From positions 1 through 53,108 of the forward strand of contig DATKQY010000070.1 of assembly GCA_035532475.1 (NCBI GenBank): 53,108 bases of DNA. The letters are read 5' to 3'. The position numbers and the translations under genes were made by a program. Positions 34,284 to 42,667 of the stretch are shown one piece after another. The stretch comes from DATKQY01 sp035532475. Lineage in GTDB: Bacteria > Actinomycetota > Acidimicrobiia > Acidimicrobiales > Bog-793. The notes beneath the pieces are model-generated. The model was not told the origin of the DNA and did not search any database. It saw only the letters and a list, made by a program, of their open reading frames with translations. Within the stretch, counting starts at the first letter, position 1; each line of letters starts with the position of its first letter.

Positions 34284-34996
34284 GCGCTCTCCGCCCGGCC
34301 GAGGTAGGCGCTGACGACGCGCTCGTCGCGCAGCACCTCTGCGGTCGGACCGACGGTGACGACCTGGCCGAAGTCGAGCACCATCGTCGTCGTGCAGCAC
34401 CCCGAGACGAGGTCCATGTCGTGGTCGGCCAGGATCACGAGCGCGCCGACCTCGTCGGGTATGCGGCGGATCAACGACCCGAGGTGCTTCGTCTCCTCCT
34501 CGGGCAGCCCGGCCGCCGGCTCGTCGAGCAGGATGACCCGTGGCTTGCCGACGACGGCGCGGGCCATCTCGACGAGGCGGCGCTCGTGCGCGCCGAGGGT
34601 CCCGACCCTGTCCTTCGGGTCGACACCGAGGCCGACGAACTCGAGCGCGCCGAGCACGTCGCGCTCGCGCGACGCCCGGCCGCGGTTCGTGTGCTCCCAG
34701 ACCATCGCCACGTTGTCGAAGATCGACAGACCCTCGATCGCCTGCTCGGTCTGGAACGTCCGGCGCAACCCCCAGCGGGCACGCTTGTAGTGCGCCAGCT
34801 TCAGCAGCTCGGTCCCAAAGGCGGTGATCCGGCCAGAAGCCGGGGCGACGAAGCCGGACAGGACGTTGAAGAACGTCGTCTTGCCCGCCCCGTTCGGGCC
34901 GATCAGCCCGCACAGTTTGCTCTCGAGCGTCACGGTGACGCCGTCGAGCGAGGTGACGCCACCGAAGCGGACCGTCAGGTCCTCGATCTCGATCAC
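34280..34996 (-). CDS. ABC transporter ATP-binding protein (LivG-like), system 2
   Basis: About 238 aa. Walker A GPNGAGKTT, GLRRTFQTEQAIEGLSIFDN, an altered signature (GTLGAHERRLVEMARAVV, without LSGGQ), Walker B ILLDEPAAGLPE, and the switch ILADHDMDLV. GTG 34996 is coupled to the permease stop (GTGA overlap). As in system 1, the LivG member has the weaker C-loop while the LivF member is canonical. Confidence 0.92.
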   Translation of the reverse strand: MIEIEDLTVRFGGVTSLDGVTVTLESKLCGLIGPNGAGKTTFFNVLSGFVAPASGRITAFGTELLKLAHYKRARWGLRRTFQTEQAIEGLSIFDNVAMVWEHTNRGRASRERDVLGALEFVGLGVDPKDRVGTLGAHERRLVEMARAVVGKPRVILLDEPAAGLPEEETKHLGSLIRRIPDEVGALVILADHDMDLVSGCCTTTMVLDFGQVVTVGPTAEVLRDERVVSAYLGRAESA

Positions 34997-36144
34997 GGGG
35001 CCGTCCCGACGGGGTCCTGCTCGGGCACGCCGATCGCCGGTCCGGGACCGCCCGCCGTGGTCGGCCCCGCGGCGTTGCGACCGCCCCCGGCGCGCGACGC
35101 GAGCGACGCGATCGCCCGCCCGAGCCGTGCGAGGTCTTTCGGCAGCTGACCGGCGATCCCCGTCGGCGCCGTTGCCAGCACCTGGATGACCCCGACGCCG
35201 AAGAGGATGATCAGCAAGAAGGGGGAGAGATTCCAGATGTCGAAGATCGACGGGAGCAGCTCGAGGAGCAGCGCGGCGATCAAGGCTCCCCAGACGGTGA
35301 ACACGCCGCCCATCAGGACGACGGCCATGAGCTCGATCGAGTTCTGCGTCTGGAACGGGGTGATGTAGAGCTGCGTCGCGCTCGACGCCAGCACCGCCCC
35401 GATGACGCCGGTGATGAACGAGGCGAGCGCGAACGCCCAGATCTTGTAGAGGGTGATGTTCACCCCCGAGGCCATGGCCGCCGCCTCGCTCTGGCGGATC
35501 GTCGCCCAGGCCCTCCCCGGCTTGCTCCGGAGGTGCCAGATCACCAGCAGGAACATCAGCAGGGCGACGATCACGGCGTAACGCAGGTACCCGGGGTCGG
35601 TGCTGGCGATGCTCGGGCGCCTGATCGGCGGATTGCCGAGCGGCGACGCGGTGTACCCGGTGAAGCCGTGGCCACCGTTCGGGAAGTTGGTGTTCTGGAG
35701 CACGATCGTCACCGCGCCGGCGAGCATCAGCGTGATGAGCGCGAGGTCGAGGCCGCTCAGTCGGAGCGCCGGCAGCCCAACGAGGACGCCGAAGATGCCG
35801 GCCACCACGCCGGCGATGAGCAGGATCACCGGGAAGGGCAGCGTCGTCGCGTAGTCGAGGCGCGCCGCGGTCCAGCTGCCGATCGCGAGGATCGCGACCT
35901 GGCCGAGCGAGAACATCCCCACCCGCCCGACGAGCAGGCCGAGCCCGAGCGCGACGACCGAGTAGACGGCGACCTGGATCAGCGAGTCCACCCAGTAGAG
36001 GCTGAGCACGCTCGGGAGGACGAGGAGCGACACGACGAGGACGACGGCGGCAGCCAGCACGTGGCCCCGGTCGTGGCGGTCGACGTGCGCCCGCGCCAGC
36101 ACGGCCGCGAGCCTGCCCTGCCCGGTGGTGGCGGGGTCGGCCAT
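34993..36144 (-). CDS. branched-chain amino acid-type ABC transporter permease (LivM-like), system 2
   Basis: About 383 aa. Hydrophobic segments throughout; LivM markers are GLLVGRVGMFSLGQVAILAI, LSGLDLALITLMLAGAV, and the ATPase-contact loop IRQSEAAAMASGVNITL. The middle holds an unusual polar stretch (NFPNGGHGFTGYTASPLG). The C terminus is an Ala/Gly/Pro-rich cytoplasmic tail of about 50 residues. It starts 3 bases after the LivH-like stop. Confidence 0.92.
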   Translation of the reverse strand: MADPATTGQGRLAAVLARAHVDRHDRGHVLAAAVVLVVSLLVLPSVLSLYWVDSLIQVAVYSVVALGLGLLVGRVGMFSLGQVAILAIGSWTAARLDYATTLPFPVILLIAGVVAGIFGVLVGLPALRLSGLDLALITLMLAGAVTIVLQNTNFPNGGHGFTGYTASPLGNPPIRRPSIASTDPGYLRYAVIVALLMFLLVIWHLRSKPGRAWATIRQSEAAAMASGVNITLYKIWAFALASFITGVIGAVLASSATQLYITPFQTQNSIELMAVVLMGGVFTVWGALIAALLLELLPSIFDIWNLSPFLLIILFGVGVIQVLATAPTGIAGQLPKDLARLGRAIASLASRAGGGRNAAGPTTAGGPGPAIGVPEQDPVGTAP

Positions 36145-36147
36145 GGC

Positions 36148-37044
36148 TCAGGCGACCCGGCGGGCGCGCGCCGAGGCACCGCCGCGCCGAGACAGGAACA
36201 GCAACGCGGCGACGGCCAGGATGAACGGCGTCATGTCCTTGTAGGGCGCGACCGAGCTGATCGGGTTGCCGAGCGCGTCGACGAGGCCGATGACGATGCC
36301 CCCGAAGAAGGTCAGGGTGAGCGAGCGCAGCCGCCCGATCACCGTCGCAGCGAGCGCCGAGATGACGAGGAAGGTGAGCGTCGTCGCGTCCAGCGCGACC
36401 TGGTCGGCGAGGATCAGTCCCGCCACGCCGGAGATGAGGCCCGAGACGAGCCACGCCGCCGCCTCGACGCGTCGCACGGGAACACCGAGCGTCGCGCTGA
36501 TCTCGCGGTCGTTGGCAAGCGCGCGCATCACCGTGCCGAGCTTCGTGGACCGCAAGAAGATGCCCGTCCCGACGGCGACCACGACGGCGAAGATCAACGC
36601 GATGATCTGGGTCCAGTTGACCAGGACGGATCCGAGCCGGAACGTCCAGCTGTCCGAGGTGAGCGTGAGCGAGCGGGCGTTGGCATTGTTGCTCCAGATC
36701 CACGACATCGCGCCGAGCAGGATCAGCGCCAGGCCGATCGTCGCCGTCGCCTTCACGAGGGCGTCTCTCGCCGCGAGCGCCGGGCCGATCACCATGCCGT
36801 AGAGCAACGTGACGAGGCCGCCGACCGCGACGCAGACGAGGTACGCGAGCCAGTCCGGGGCGTGCGCCGTGTTGATCAGCGACCAGCAGATGAGGGCGCC
36901 GAGCGCGCCGATGGCACCGAAGGCGAGGTTCAGGACCCCGGTCGTCCGGTAGAGCACCACCATGCCGACGCCCGACACGGCATAGACCGCTCCGGCGGCG
37001 ATGCCGGTGACGATGAACGGCTCGAAGTCCTGCCAGCTAGGCAT
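36148..37044 (-). CDS. branched-chain amino acid-type ABC transporter permease (LivH-like), system 2
   Basis: About 298 aa. LivH pattern: FIVTGIAAGAVYAVSGVGM, LYRTTGVLNLAFGAIGALG, ATIGLALILLGAMSWIW, and MRALANDREISATLGVPVRR in the ATPase-contact loop. ATG 37044 has GGGAAG about 6 bases upstream. It follows the binding-protein gene across a 172-base gap that holds a large hairpin. Confidence 0.93.
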   Translation of the reverse strand: MPSWQDFEPFIVTGIAAGAVYAVSGVGMVVLYRTTGVLNLAFGAIGALGALICWSLINTAHAPDWLAYLVCVAVGGLVTLLYGMVIGPALAARDALVKATATIGLALILLGAMSWIWSNNANARSLTLTSDSWTFRLGSVLVNWTQIIALIFAVVVAVGTGIFLRSTKLGTVMRALANDREISATLGVPVRRVEAAAWLVSGLISGVAGLILADQVALDATTLTFLVISALAATVIGRLRSLTLTFFGGIVIGLVDALGNPISSVAPYKDMTPFILAVAALLFLSRRGGASARARRVA

Positions 37045-37141
37045 CGTGCTTCCCTGCAGACTGCAACGCTGTCGTCCCCCACCCTGTCGCTTCCGGCCGA
37101 GCGCCGCAACTCACCGCGCGCTCACGTGCACCATCGCGGGT

Positions 37142-37195
37142 CGGGGCGTCCCGGTCGCCCGGCCGCTTCGCGGCCGGACACGCCGGGACGCCCCG
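37142..37195 (-). terminator. compound hairpin between the system 2 binding-protein gene and the permease genes
   Basis: An outer 13-bp stem, CGGGGCGTCCCGG (37142-37154) with CCGGGACGCCCCG (37183-37195), encloses an inner hairpin, GGCCGC-TTC-GCGGCC (37161-37175). There is no T run. It probably attenuates or stabilises the mRNA so that the binding protein is made in excess over the permeases. Confidence 0.65.
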
Positions 37196-37216
37196 TTCCC
37201 ACGCCTTCTTTCCCGC

Positions 37217-38521
37217 CTACAGGCCCCGGGAGGCCTCGATGCCGCGGATGTACTTCACCACCGGGTCGACCGAGGAGATCGCGAAGCAGCCCTGCTGCTG
37301 CACCATCACACCGTTGTCGGGCGTGACCGTCCGGTCGGTGTTGTTGGGCAGGTGGACCGGCAGCTTCTGGTAGTACCAGGGCTTGCACAACATGTCCGTC
37401 TTGAAGTTCTTCACGTTCACGAACGCGTTGTTCACGCTCTTCGCCGTGAAGGCGCCCTTCACCGTCTTCAGCGCGCTGACCGCGATCTTCGCCTGGACGA
37501 AGCCCATCTGGCTGAAGCTGCCGAGCGCGATGCTCGGCGCGTACTGCTTCAGCAGGGCCCGGTACGCCGTGGCGTCCGCGCCCGGCGCGTTCGTGAGGTT
37601 CAGCTCGGCGTTCACGTGGAGCTTGCCGTTCCAGGCCGGCCCGAGGGCGCTGGCGAGGAAGTTCGTGTTGCACGGCGTCGAGCACGCCCACTGGACCTGG
37701 TTCTCCAAGCCCAGCTTCTGGGCCGCCTGGAGGATGATCAGCGCCTCAGGCGGGGTGAAGTTCAGCACGACCGCACCGCCCGCACCGGCGTCCTGGACCT
37801 CTTTCAGCGCCACTGAGTTCGCGTCGGAGATCGGCACGTTCTCGGTCAGCGAGACCTCGGGGATGTGCGCCGCCTTGGCGATCAGCGCGACGCCGCCGAC
37901 GTTGTAGCCGGTGCCCGGGACGTTCGACTGGTCGAAGACGACCTTCTTCGCCCCGTGCGCGATGACGTACTGCACCGCGCCGTCAGAGCTGTAGCGCGGT
38001 CCCATGTTCACCGTCGCGCTGTACGACGAGGAGTAGCACTGGGAGGCGATCCCCGAGTCGATGATGTAGTAGCCGTGCGCCTTGTAGTAGTTGCCGTTGA
38101 CGGCGCAGTCGATGATGCTGGTGTTGCCGACGATGCCCATGACCTTGTTGGTCTGGATGAGCTTCTTGGCGTCCGCAGCGACCTGCGCGGGATTCGTCTG
38201 CTCCTGCTCGATGTAGTACTTGATCGGGTGACCGTTGACCCCACCGTGGGCGTTGACGCAGTTGAAGTACGCCTGGGCCGTGTTGGTGATGTCGGTGAAG
38301 CTGGTGCCCGGCTGGTTCGTGACGATCGCGCCGAGCCGGATCGGCGAGCCAGTCGCCTTCCCGGAGCCGCTCGTGATGCACGGCACCGACGCGACGTGCG
38401 CCGTGGCCTTCGCCGTCGTCTTCGCCGTGCTCGCGCCCGCCCCGCTGTAGCCGGCGACCATGACGCCGAGCGCAGCGATCGCACCGAACCCGGCGATCAT
38501 GCGGATACCTCTATGCCTCAT
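37217..38521 (-). CDS. ABC transporter substrate-binding protein (LivK-like), system 2
   Basis: About 434 aa. N-terminal signal peptide (RMIAGFGAIAALGVMVAGYS) without a lipobox, then an Ala/Thr/Lys-rich linker. The type I periplasmic-binding fold reads RLGAIVTNQPGTSFTDITNT, FNCVNAHGGVNGHPIKYYIE, NTSIIDCAVNGNYYKAHGYY. Six or more Cys residues in the mature part suggest disulfides, uncommon in this family. Ligand unknown; location beside the aromatic ring-cleavage genes suggests an aromatic acid. First gene of system 2. Confidence 0.9.
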   Translation of the reverse strand: MRHRGIRMIAGFGAIAALGVMVAGYSGAGASTAKTTAKATAHVASVPCITSGSGKATGSPIRLGAIVTNQPGTSFTDITNTAQAYFNCVNAHGGVNGHPIKYYIEQEQTNPAQVAADAKKLIQTNKVMGIVGNTSIIDCAVNGNYYKAHGYYIIDSGIASQCYSSSYSATVNMGPRYSSDGAVQYVIAHGAKKVVFDQSNVPGTGYNVGGVALIAKAAHIPEVSLTENVPISDANSVALKEVQDAGAGGAVVLNFTPPEALIILQAAQKLGLENQVQWACSTPCNTNFLASALGPAWNGKLHVNAELNLTNAPGADATAYRALLKQYAPSIALGSFSQMGFVQAKIAVSALKTVKGAFTAKSVNNAFVNVKNFKTDMLCKPWYYQKLPVHLPNNTDRTVTPDNGVMVQQQGCFAISSVDPVVKYIRGIEASRGL

Positions 38522-38732
38522 CTAAACAACCCCCTCATCGTTGACACGCACGACGCGACGCCCCCGGGCCGCCAGATCGGGCCGCCGCCGCAACGCGGCA
38601 CGGCAGCGCCGACGGACGACGCGTCGCGTTTTCGACCGATGCCCCTATTGCCTCCTGTTTCCCCCCTCCATCGTCGAGCCGCGCCCGACGCCACCTGGCC
38701 GAATCGACTGCCAACGGCTCAAGGCTGCGCGA

Positions 38733-38761
38733 CAGTCTCATGGCCCCTCCGGCGCTGTCAA
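38733..38761 (-). promoter_or_regulatory. probable promoter of transporter system 2
   Basis: TTGACA on the minus strand (38761-38756), an 18-base spacer, then GACTGT (38737-38732 region), which keeps the A at position 2 and T at position 6 of a -10 box. The leader would be about 200 bases. The TTGACA matches those before the LLM and dioxygenase genes. Confidence 0.4.
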
Positions 38762-38782
38762 GGCACCGCGCTCATCCTTCCG

Positions 38783-39547
38783 TCATGACAAGAAGTCGCC
38801 GATCACGCCGAGGGCGTCGGGGGTCTCCTCGAGCACCAGGTGGCCCCTGTCCGGCAGGACCTTCACCTGTGCCTCAGGGATCAGCCTCGCCCAGGCGTCG
38901 GCCTGGGCGGCAGGAATGATCTGGTCCTTCTCCCCCCAAAGGATCAGGGTCGGCATGGTGAGACGGTGCAGCCACTTCGAGAGCTTCGGATCGTAGATGC
39001 GCTCCCAGGCAACCTGCGCGAACGAGGCGCTCTCCCGGTACCGGGCGACGATGAAGTCGAGGTCCGGCGGGTTCGACATCTTGCCTTCGAATATCTCGAG
39101 GTTCTCCGTCAGTGCCGGCAGCAAGGCCTCGGGCGGGATGCTGAACAGGTCCGCCGTCGGCGCCTCCGGCACGCGCAGGCCGGCCGGGCTGACGAGCGCG
39201 AGCTTCTCGACGCGCTTGGTCTGCTCGATGGCGAAGGTCGCCGCCATCCAGCCTCCGAGCGAGTGGCCGACCAGGCGCAGCGAGTCGAGGCCGAGCTGGT
39301 CGAACAGATCCAGGTAGTGCAGGACGTAGTCGTGCACCGAGCTGATGCTCGGATCGTCGCCGGAGTCGCTGTAGCCGGGGTGGATGGGCACGATGAGGCG
39401 GTACCGCTCGGCGAGCGGCAGCGCGAAGTCGAACCCCGTCATGGTTCCCGCGCCGTGCAGGAAGACGACCGGATCGCCGCTGCCGGAGGATAGGACGACG
39501 GTCTTGACCCCGTTGACGTCGAGCTCTTGGCGTTCGAATGAAGGCAT
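38783..39547 (-). CDS. alpha/beta hydrolase, meta-cleavage-product-hydrolase-like
   Basis: About 254 aa. VVFLHGAGTMTGFDFALPLA (oxyanion region), nucleophile elbow LVGHSLGGWMA, acid in LILWGEKDQIIP, and catalytic His in PDRGHLVLEE. These match the C-C bond hydrolases of aromatic meta-cleavage pathways, although such enzymes are hard to separate from esterases by sequence. ATG 39547 has GGGAGA just before it. It lies 25 bases after the LLM monooxygenase gene and is probably in its operon, acting on the ring-opened product or an ester. Confidence 0.85.
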   Translation of the reverse strand: MPSFERQELDVNGVKTVVLSSGSGDPVVFLHGAGTMTGFDFALPLAERYRLIVPIHPGYSDSGDDPSISSVHDYVLHYLDLFDQLGLDSLRLVGHSLGGWMAATFAIEQTKRVEKLALVSPAGLRVPEAPTADLFSIPPEALLPALTENLEIFEGKMSNPPDLDFIVARYRESASFAQVAWERIYDPKLSKWLHRLTMPTLILWGEKDQIIPAAQADAWARLIPEAQVKVLPDRGHLVLEETPDALGVIGDFLS

Positions 39548-39572
39548 GTCTCCCGTTTCCCTTCGGAGCCGC

Positions 39573-40775
39573 TCAGCTGGCGGCGGCGCTGACCGCCGCC
39601 GGCCGGCCGGCGCCGTTCCCGGACACCCCGGCCTTGCGCAGGCGCGGGATCACCTCTTCGGCGAAGAGCGTCAGGTTCTTCACCGTCTTCCAGTGCGGCA
39701 TGTCGCCGAGATGCAGGTTGCAGATGACCCGGCTGGTGCCGGCCTCCTCCACCCATCCCTCGATCGCCTTCGCGACGGTCTCGGGGGAACCGCAGACCAC
39801 GCGCGAGTTGGCCGTGAGGGTGTCCCAGTCGGCGGTGCCGTGGACGTTGGCTGCCGCGGCGCGCTTGCGGAACTCCTCGTTCGTCACGTACCCCGGAGGG
39901 ATCAGGAACCGAGGCGGGACGCGCATCATGTTGTCGAAGTAGTAGAGGATGTGCTCCTTGCCCTCCGCCAGGGCCTCCTCGTCCGTGTCGGCCACGTACG
40001 CCATCACCATGATGCAGACGTCGTCCGCCGCGGCGGTGCGCCCGAGCTGCTGCGTCTTCGCCCGGTAGGCCTCGAAGGTCTTCAGCTGTGCCTGGATCGG
40101 GATGAACACGACCGAGTAGCCGAAGCCGAGCTCGGCGGCGAGCTCGATCGTCTGGGGACTGCCGGTCCCGACGATGTAGCACTTCGGTCGCGGCTTCTGG
40201 TACGTCGTGGGCCACGAGTTCAAGTAGCGGTAGCTGTAGAACTCACCGTCGAACGTGCTCGGACCCTCCTGCTCCCAGGCCTGCAAGATGACGTCGATGC
40301 CTTCCCGGAAGCGAGCGCGAGCCGTCGCAGGGGTGAGCATCGTCGCGTTGGACCAGTACTCCATGCCGGTGCCGAGGGGGAACGCGAACTCGGTCCGCCC
40401 GCCCGACATGACGTCGAGAAGTGCGTACTCCTCGGCGACGCGGTTCGGGTACTGCAGGTTGATGGGCGTCCCGAACACGCAGATCTTGGCCCTGCTCGTG
40501 ACGGGCACCAGCGCGGAGGCGACCATCGTGGCGGACTGCATCATGTTGTACGGGCTCGAGTGGTGCTCGTTCACGACGAGACCGTCGAAGCCGACCCGGT
40601 CCGCCAGCACCATCTCGGCGAAGTAGCGCTCGTAGAACTTCTTTCCCTTTACGGGGTCGTAGAACTTGTTCGGGAAGTCGACCCACGTCGACTCGTACTT
40701 CTCGTGGTCCTCGGGGAGATCCGCGTACGGCATGAAATGCATGAAGTAGAACTGCAGGTCCGGGGGTAGGGCCAT
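39573..40775 (-). CDS. LLM-class flavin-dependent monooxygenase
   Basis: About 400 aa. Bacterial luciferase-like fold: YFAEMVLADRVGFDGLVVNE, HHSSPYNMMQSATMVASALV, ICVFGTPINLQYPNRVAEEY, LDVMSGGRTEFAFPLGTGM, CYIVGTGSPQTIELAAE. The HH pair in NEHHSS is a family mark of FMN-dependent monooxygenases. It probably hydroxylates or oxidatively cleaves an aromatic or cyclic substrate with O2 and reduced FMN from a separate reductase, not seen here. ATG 40775 has GAGGAG 11 bases upstream. First gene of a two-gene operon with the hydrolase; divergent from the dioxygenase across 804 bases. Confidence 0.9.
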   Translation of the reverse strand: MALPPDLQFYFMHFMPYADLPEDHEKYESTWVDFPNKFYDPVKGKKFYERYFAEMVLADRVGFDGLVVNEHHSSPYNMMQSATMVASALVPVTSRAKICVFGTPINLQYPNRVAEEYALLDVMSGGRTEFAFPLGTGMEYWSNATMLTPATARARFREGIDVILQAWEQEGPSTFDGEFYSYRYLNSWPTTYQKPRPKCYIVGTGSPQTIELAAELGFGYSVVFIPIQAQLKTFEAYRAKTQQLGRTAAADDVCIMVMAYVADTDEEALAEGKEHILYYFDNMMRVPPRFLIPPGYVTNEEFRKRAAAANVHGTADWDTLTANSRVVCGSPETVAKAIEGWVEEAGTSRVICNLHLGDMPHWKTVKNLTLFAEEVIPRLRKAGVSGNGAGRPAAVSAAAS

Positions 40776-40937
40776 GACGGCGTCACTCCTCAGTTCGCTC
40801 GAGACGGCGGTCTCGGCGCGACCGCCAGACATGCCGTACCAGGTAAGAAGCCGCCAGGGGCGGGCAGGGCGTGAGAGCAGGAACGAGCTCCACCGACACG
40901 GTGGCTCCCGGCTCGACCACGACACTCCCCCCTCGTC

Positions 40938-40952
40938 GTTCGCAATACGAAC
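40938..40952. promoter_or_regulatory. inverted-repeat operator before the LLM monooxygenase gene
   Basis: GTTCG-CAATA-CGAAC, a perfect 5-bp inverted repeat with a 5-base centre. It lies 17 bases beyond the -10 box of the minus-strand promoter, where a bound repressor would block elongation or start. It matches the repeat at 41232-41248. Confidence 0.65.
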
Positions 40953-40969
40953 AGCTGTGCGACAACCTC

Positions 40970-40998
40970 AGTCTTTCGCCCGCCCCCTGCATTGTCAA
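40970..40998 (-). promoter_or_regulatory. promoter of the LLM monooxygenase-hydrolase operon
   Basis: TTGACA (40998-40993), a 17-base spacer, then AAGACT (40975-40970). The predicted leader is about 190 bases. Confidence 0.5.
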
Positions 40999-41183
40999 GG
41001 CGGCATCCCGCCCTCCCGGTGCCGTCATCGCGCCCCGTGGGCGGCGCCCTCGAACGCTCCCCGCACCCCGCTCCCCGGCGTCGGCGCGCTCGGCCGTCCG
41101 CCCGTCGCGGCGGTACGGTTCGGGCCGCCGGCACGCTCGAAGGCGCGCGCCGCGAGTGTTCAACGCTGAGCAGGGGCCTTGCC

Positions 41184-41212
41184 TTGACATGCGCCCCCGA
41201 CTCCGCAACGCT
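41184..41212 (+). promoter_or_regulatory. promoter of the ring-cleaving dioxygenase gene
   Basis: TTGACA (41184-41189), a 17-base spacer, then AACGCT (41207-41212). The predicted leader is about 360 bases, with no other gene in it. A second, weaker TTGACT occurs at 41333-41338. Confidence 0.5.
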
Positions 41213-41231
41213 GGTACATAGGACGAATACA

Positions 41232-41248
41232 CGTTCGACATACGAACG
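41232..41248. promoter_or_regulatory. inverted-repeat operator before the dioxygenase gene
   Basis: CGTTCG-ACATA-CGAACG, a perfect 6-bp inverted repeat with a 5-base centre, 19-20 bases beyond the -10 box. It has the same half-sites and nearly the same promoter spacing as the repeat at 40938-40952. Confidence 0.65.
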
Positions 41249-41579
41249 ACCGGAGCCCGACGGGCGCACGGCGCGACAGTCCGGCTCCTCTGCTCTTGCG
41301 CACCGGCGTCCCGAGTTGAAGGCTGGGGGTCTTGACTCTCCCGATCACCGCGATCACCAGGTTGGTCCCGCCGAACGGCTGCGCCCGCGCTCGTAGCGGA
41401 GCGCCGTGGCACCGCCTGGCCCGAAGCGCGCCCGGCGCTCGAGACGAGAGTGCTCCGCCGCCAGCGCGGCACCCCGGTCCGCCCGCCGCCAGGCGACCTC
41501 CCGGTGCACCGGCCCCGCTCGCACGCGCTGGCGCGGCCCCATCGACGGAATCGACAAGGACAAGAAGGAGCGCAGAAGC

Positions 41580-42548
41580 ATGACCACCACGTTTGACCCG
41601 GGCTCGGCCATCAAGCGCCACCACCACATCACGCTCTGCGTGGGTGGAGCTCAGGAGGACTACGACTTCCACACCAAGGTCCTCGGCCTAAAGAGCGTGA
41701 AGAAGACCGCGCTGTACGACGGCGACACGCCGATCCTGCACCTCTACTACGGCAACGACAACGGCGACGAGTCGACCCTCATCACCTGCTTCCCGATGCG
41801 CCAGTCGGGCCGCGTCGGGCGCAAGGGCGCCAACCAGACGAAGGTCCTGATGCTCTCGGTGCCGGAGTCCTCGATCCCGTACTGGCGCGGGCGCCTTTCG
41901 GAGCACGGCTTCGAGGTCACCGAGATGGAGCGCCTGGGCGAGCGGCGGCTCCACTTCGAGCACCCGTGCGGCATCGAGTACGAGCTCGTCGGCACCACGG
42001 GCGACGAGCGGGCGCCGTACGAGCACGGCCCCGTCCCGACGGAGCACGCGATCCGCGGCACGCACGGCATCGTCGTGTCGGCCAAGGACCTCGACCTCGC
42101 GGCCGCCTTCGCGCAGGAGGGGTGGAGCGCCCACCCCGGCAAGGAGGACAAGGACTACGCGCGCTTCGAGGTGGGATCCGGCGGCACCGGCCGCATCATC
42201 GACTACGTCGCCGAGCCGAACGTGCCCCTCGCCGGCTGGACCTACGGCGAGGGCATCGTCCACCACACCGCCTTCCAGGTTGACGACTACGACATGCAAA
42301 ACGGCGTGAAGTGGCACCTCGAGGGGCTCGGGTTCACCGATGTGTCGGAGCGCAAGGACCGCGGCTACTTCGAGTCGATCTACGTGCGCACGCCCGCGGG
42401 GGCACTGTTCGAAGCGACGGTCTCCAAGCCCCAGGGCTTCCTGATCGACGAGACGTTCGACCGGCTCGGCAAGGACTTCCAGGTCCCGCCGCAGTTCGAG
42501 GGCAAGCGCGAGTACCTGATCTCGTACCTCGAAAAGCTCGATTACTGA
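41580..42548 (+). CDS. extradiol ring-cleaving dioxygenase of the PcpA/LinE (hydroquinone) family, glyoxalase fold
   Basis: About 322 aa with two glyoxalase-type halves. Metal ligands fit the PcpA/LinE family: His in HHHITLCVGGAQEDYDFHTK near the N terminus, His in GIVHHTAFQVDD in the second half, and Glu in LFEATVSKPQGF. Such enzymes cleave hydroquinones next to a hydroxyl using Fe(II) and O2. ATG 41580 has AAGGAG 10 bases upstream; the frame is open earlier but without similarity. It stands alone on the plus strand, divergent from the LLM-hydrolase operon, and ends in a strong terminator. Chlorinated or plain hydroquinone specificity cannot be told. Confidence 0.88.
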   Translation: MTTTFDPGSAIKRHHHITLCVGGAQEDYDFHTKVLGLKSVKKTALYDGDTPILHLYYGNDNGDESTLITCFPMRQSGRVGRKGANQTKVLMLSVPESSIPYWRGRLSEHGFEVTEMERLGERRLHFEHPCGIEYELVGTTGDERAPYEHGPVPTEHAIRGTHGIVVSAKDLDLAAAFAQEGWSAHPGKEDKDYARFEVGSGGTGRIIDYVAEPNVPLAGWTYGEGIVHHTAFQVDDYDMQNGVKWHLEGLGFTDVSERKDRGYFESIYVRTPAGALFEATVSKPQGFLIDETFDRLGKDFQVPPQFEGKREYLISYLEKLDY

Positions 42549-42574
42549 GCCGAGCCACCGCGACCGTTGAACCA

Positions 42575-42613
42575 CCAGGCCGGCGGGGCACCTCCCGCCG
42601 GCCTGGCTTTTTC
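42575..42613 (+). terminator. Rho-independent terminator of the dioxygenase gene
   Basis: CCAGGCCGGCGGG (42575-42587) pairs with CCCGCCGGCCTGG (42594-42606) around GCACCT and is followed by CTTTTTC. It is the only terminator in the window with a clear T run. Confidence 0.93.
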
Positions 42614-42667
42614 GCGCCGGGCCCGACGATCCGCGCCTGAAGGGCGCCGCTGCGTCACACTGTCGAC

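Noticed and set aside
41224..41237. LexA-box-like CGAATACACGTTCG before the dioxygenase gene
   Set aside because: One mismatch in a conserved half-site (ATTCG on the other strand), no DNA-damage link, and it overlaps the better GTTCG-N5-CGAAC repeat that recurs at 40938.
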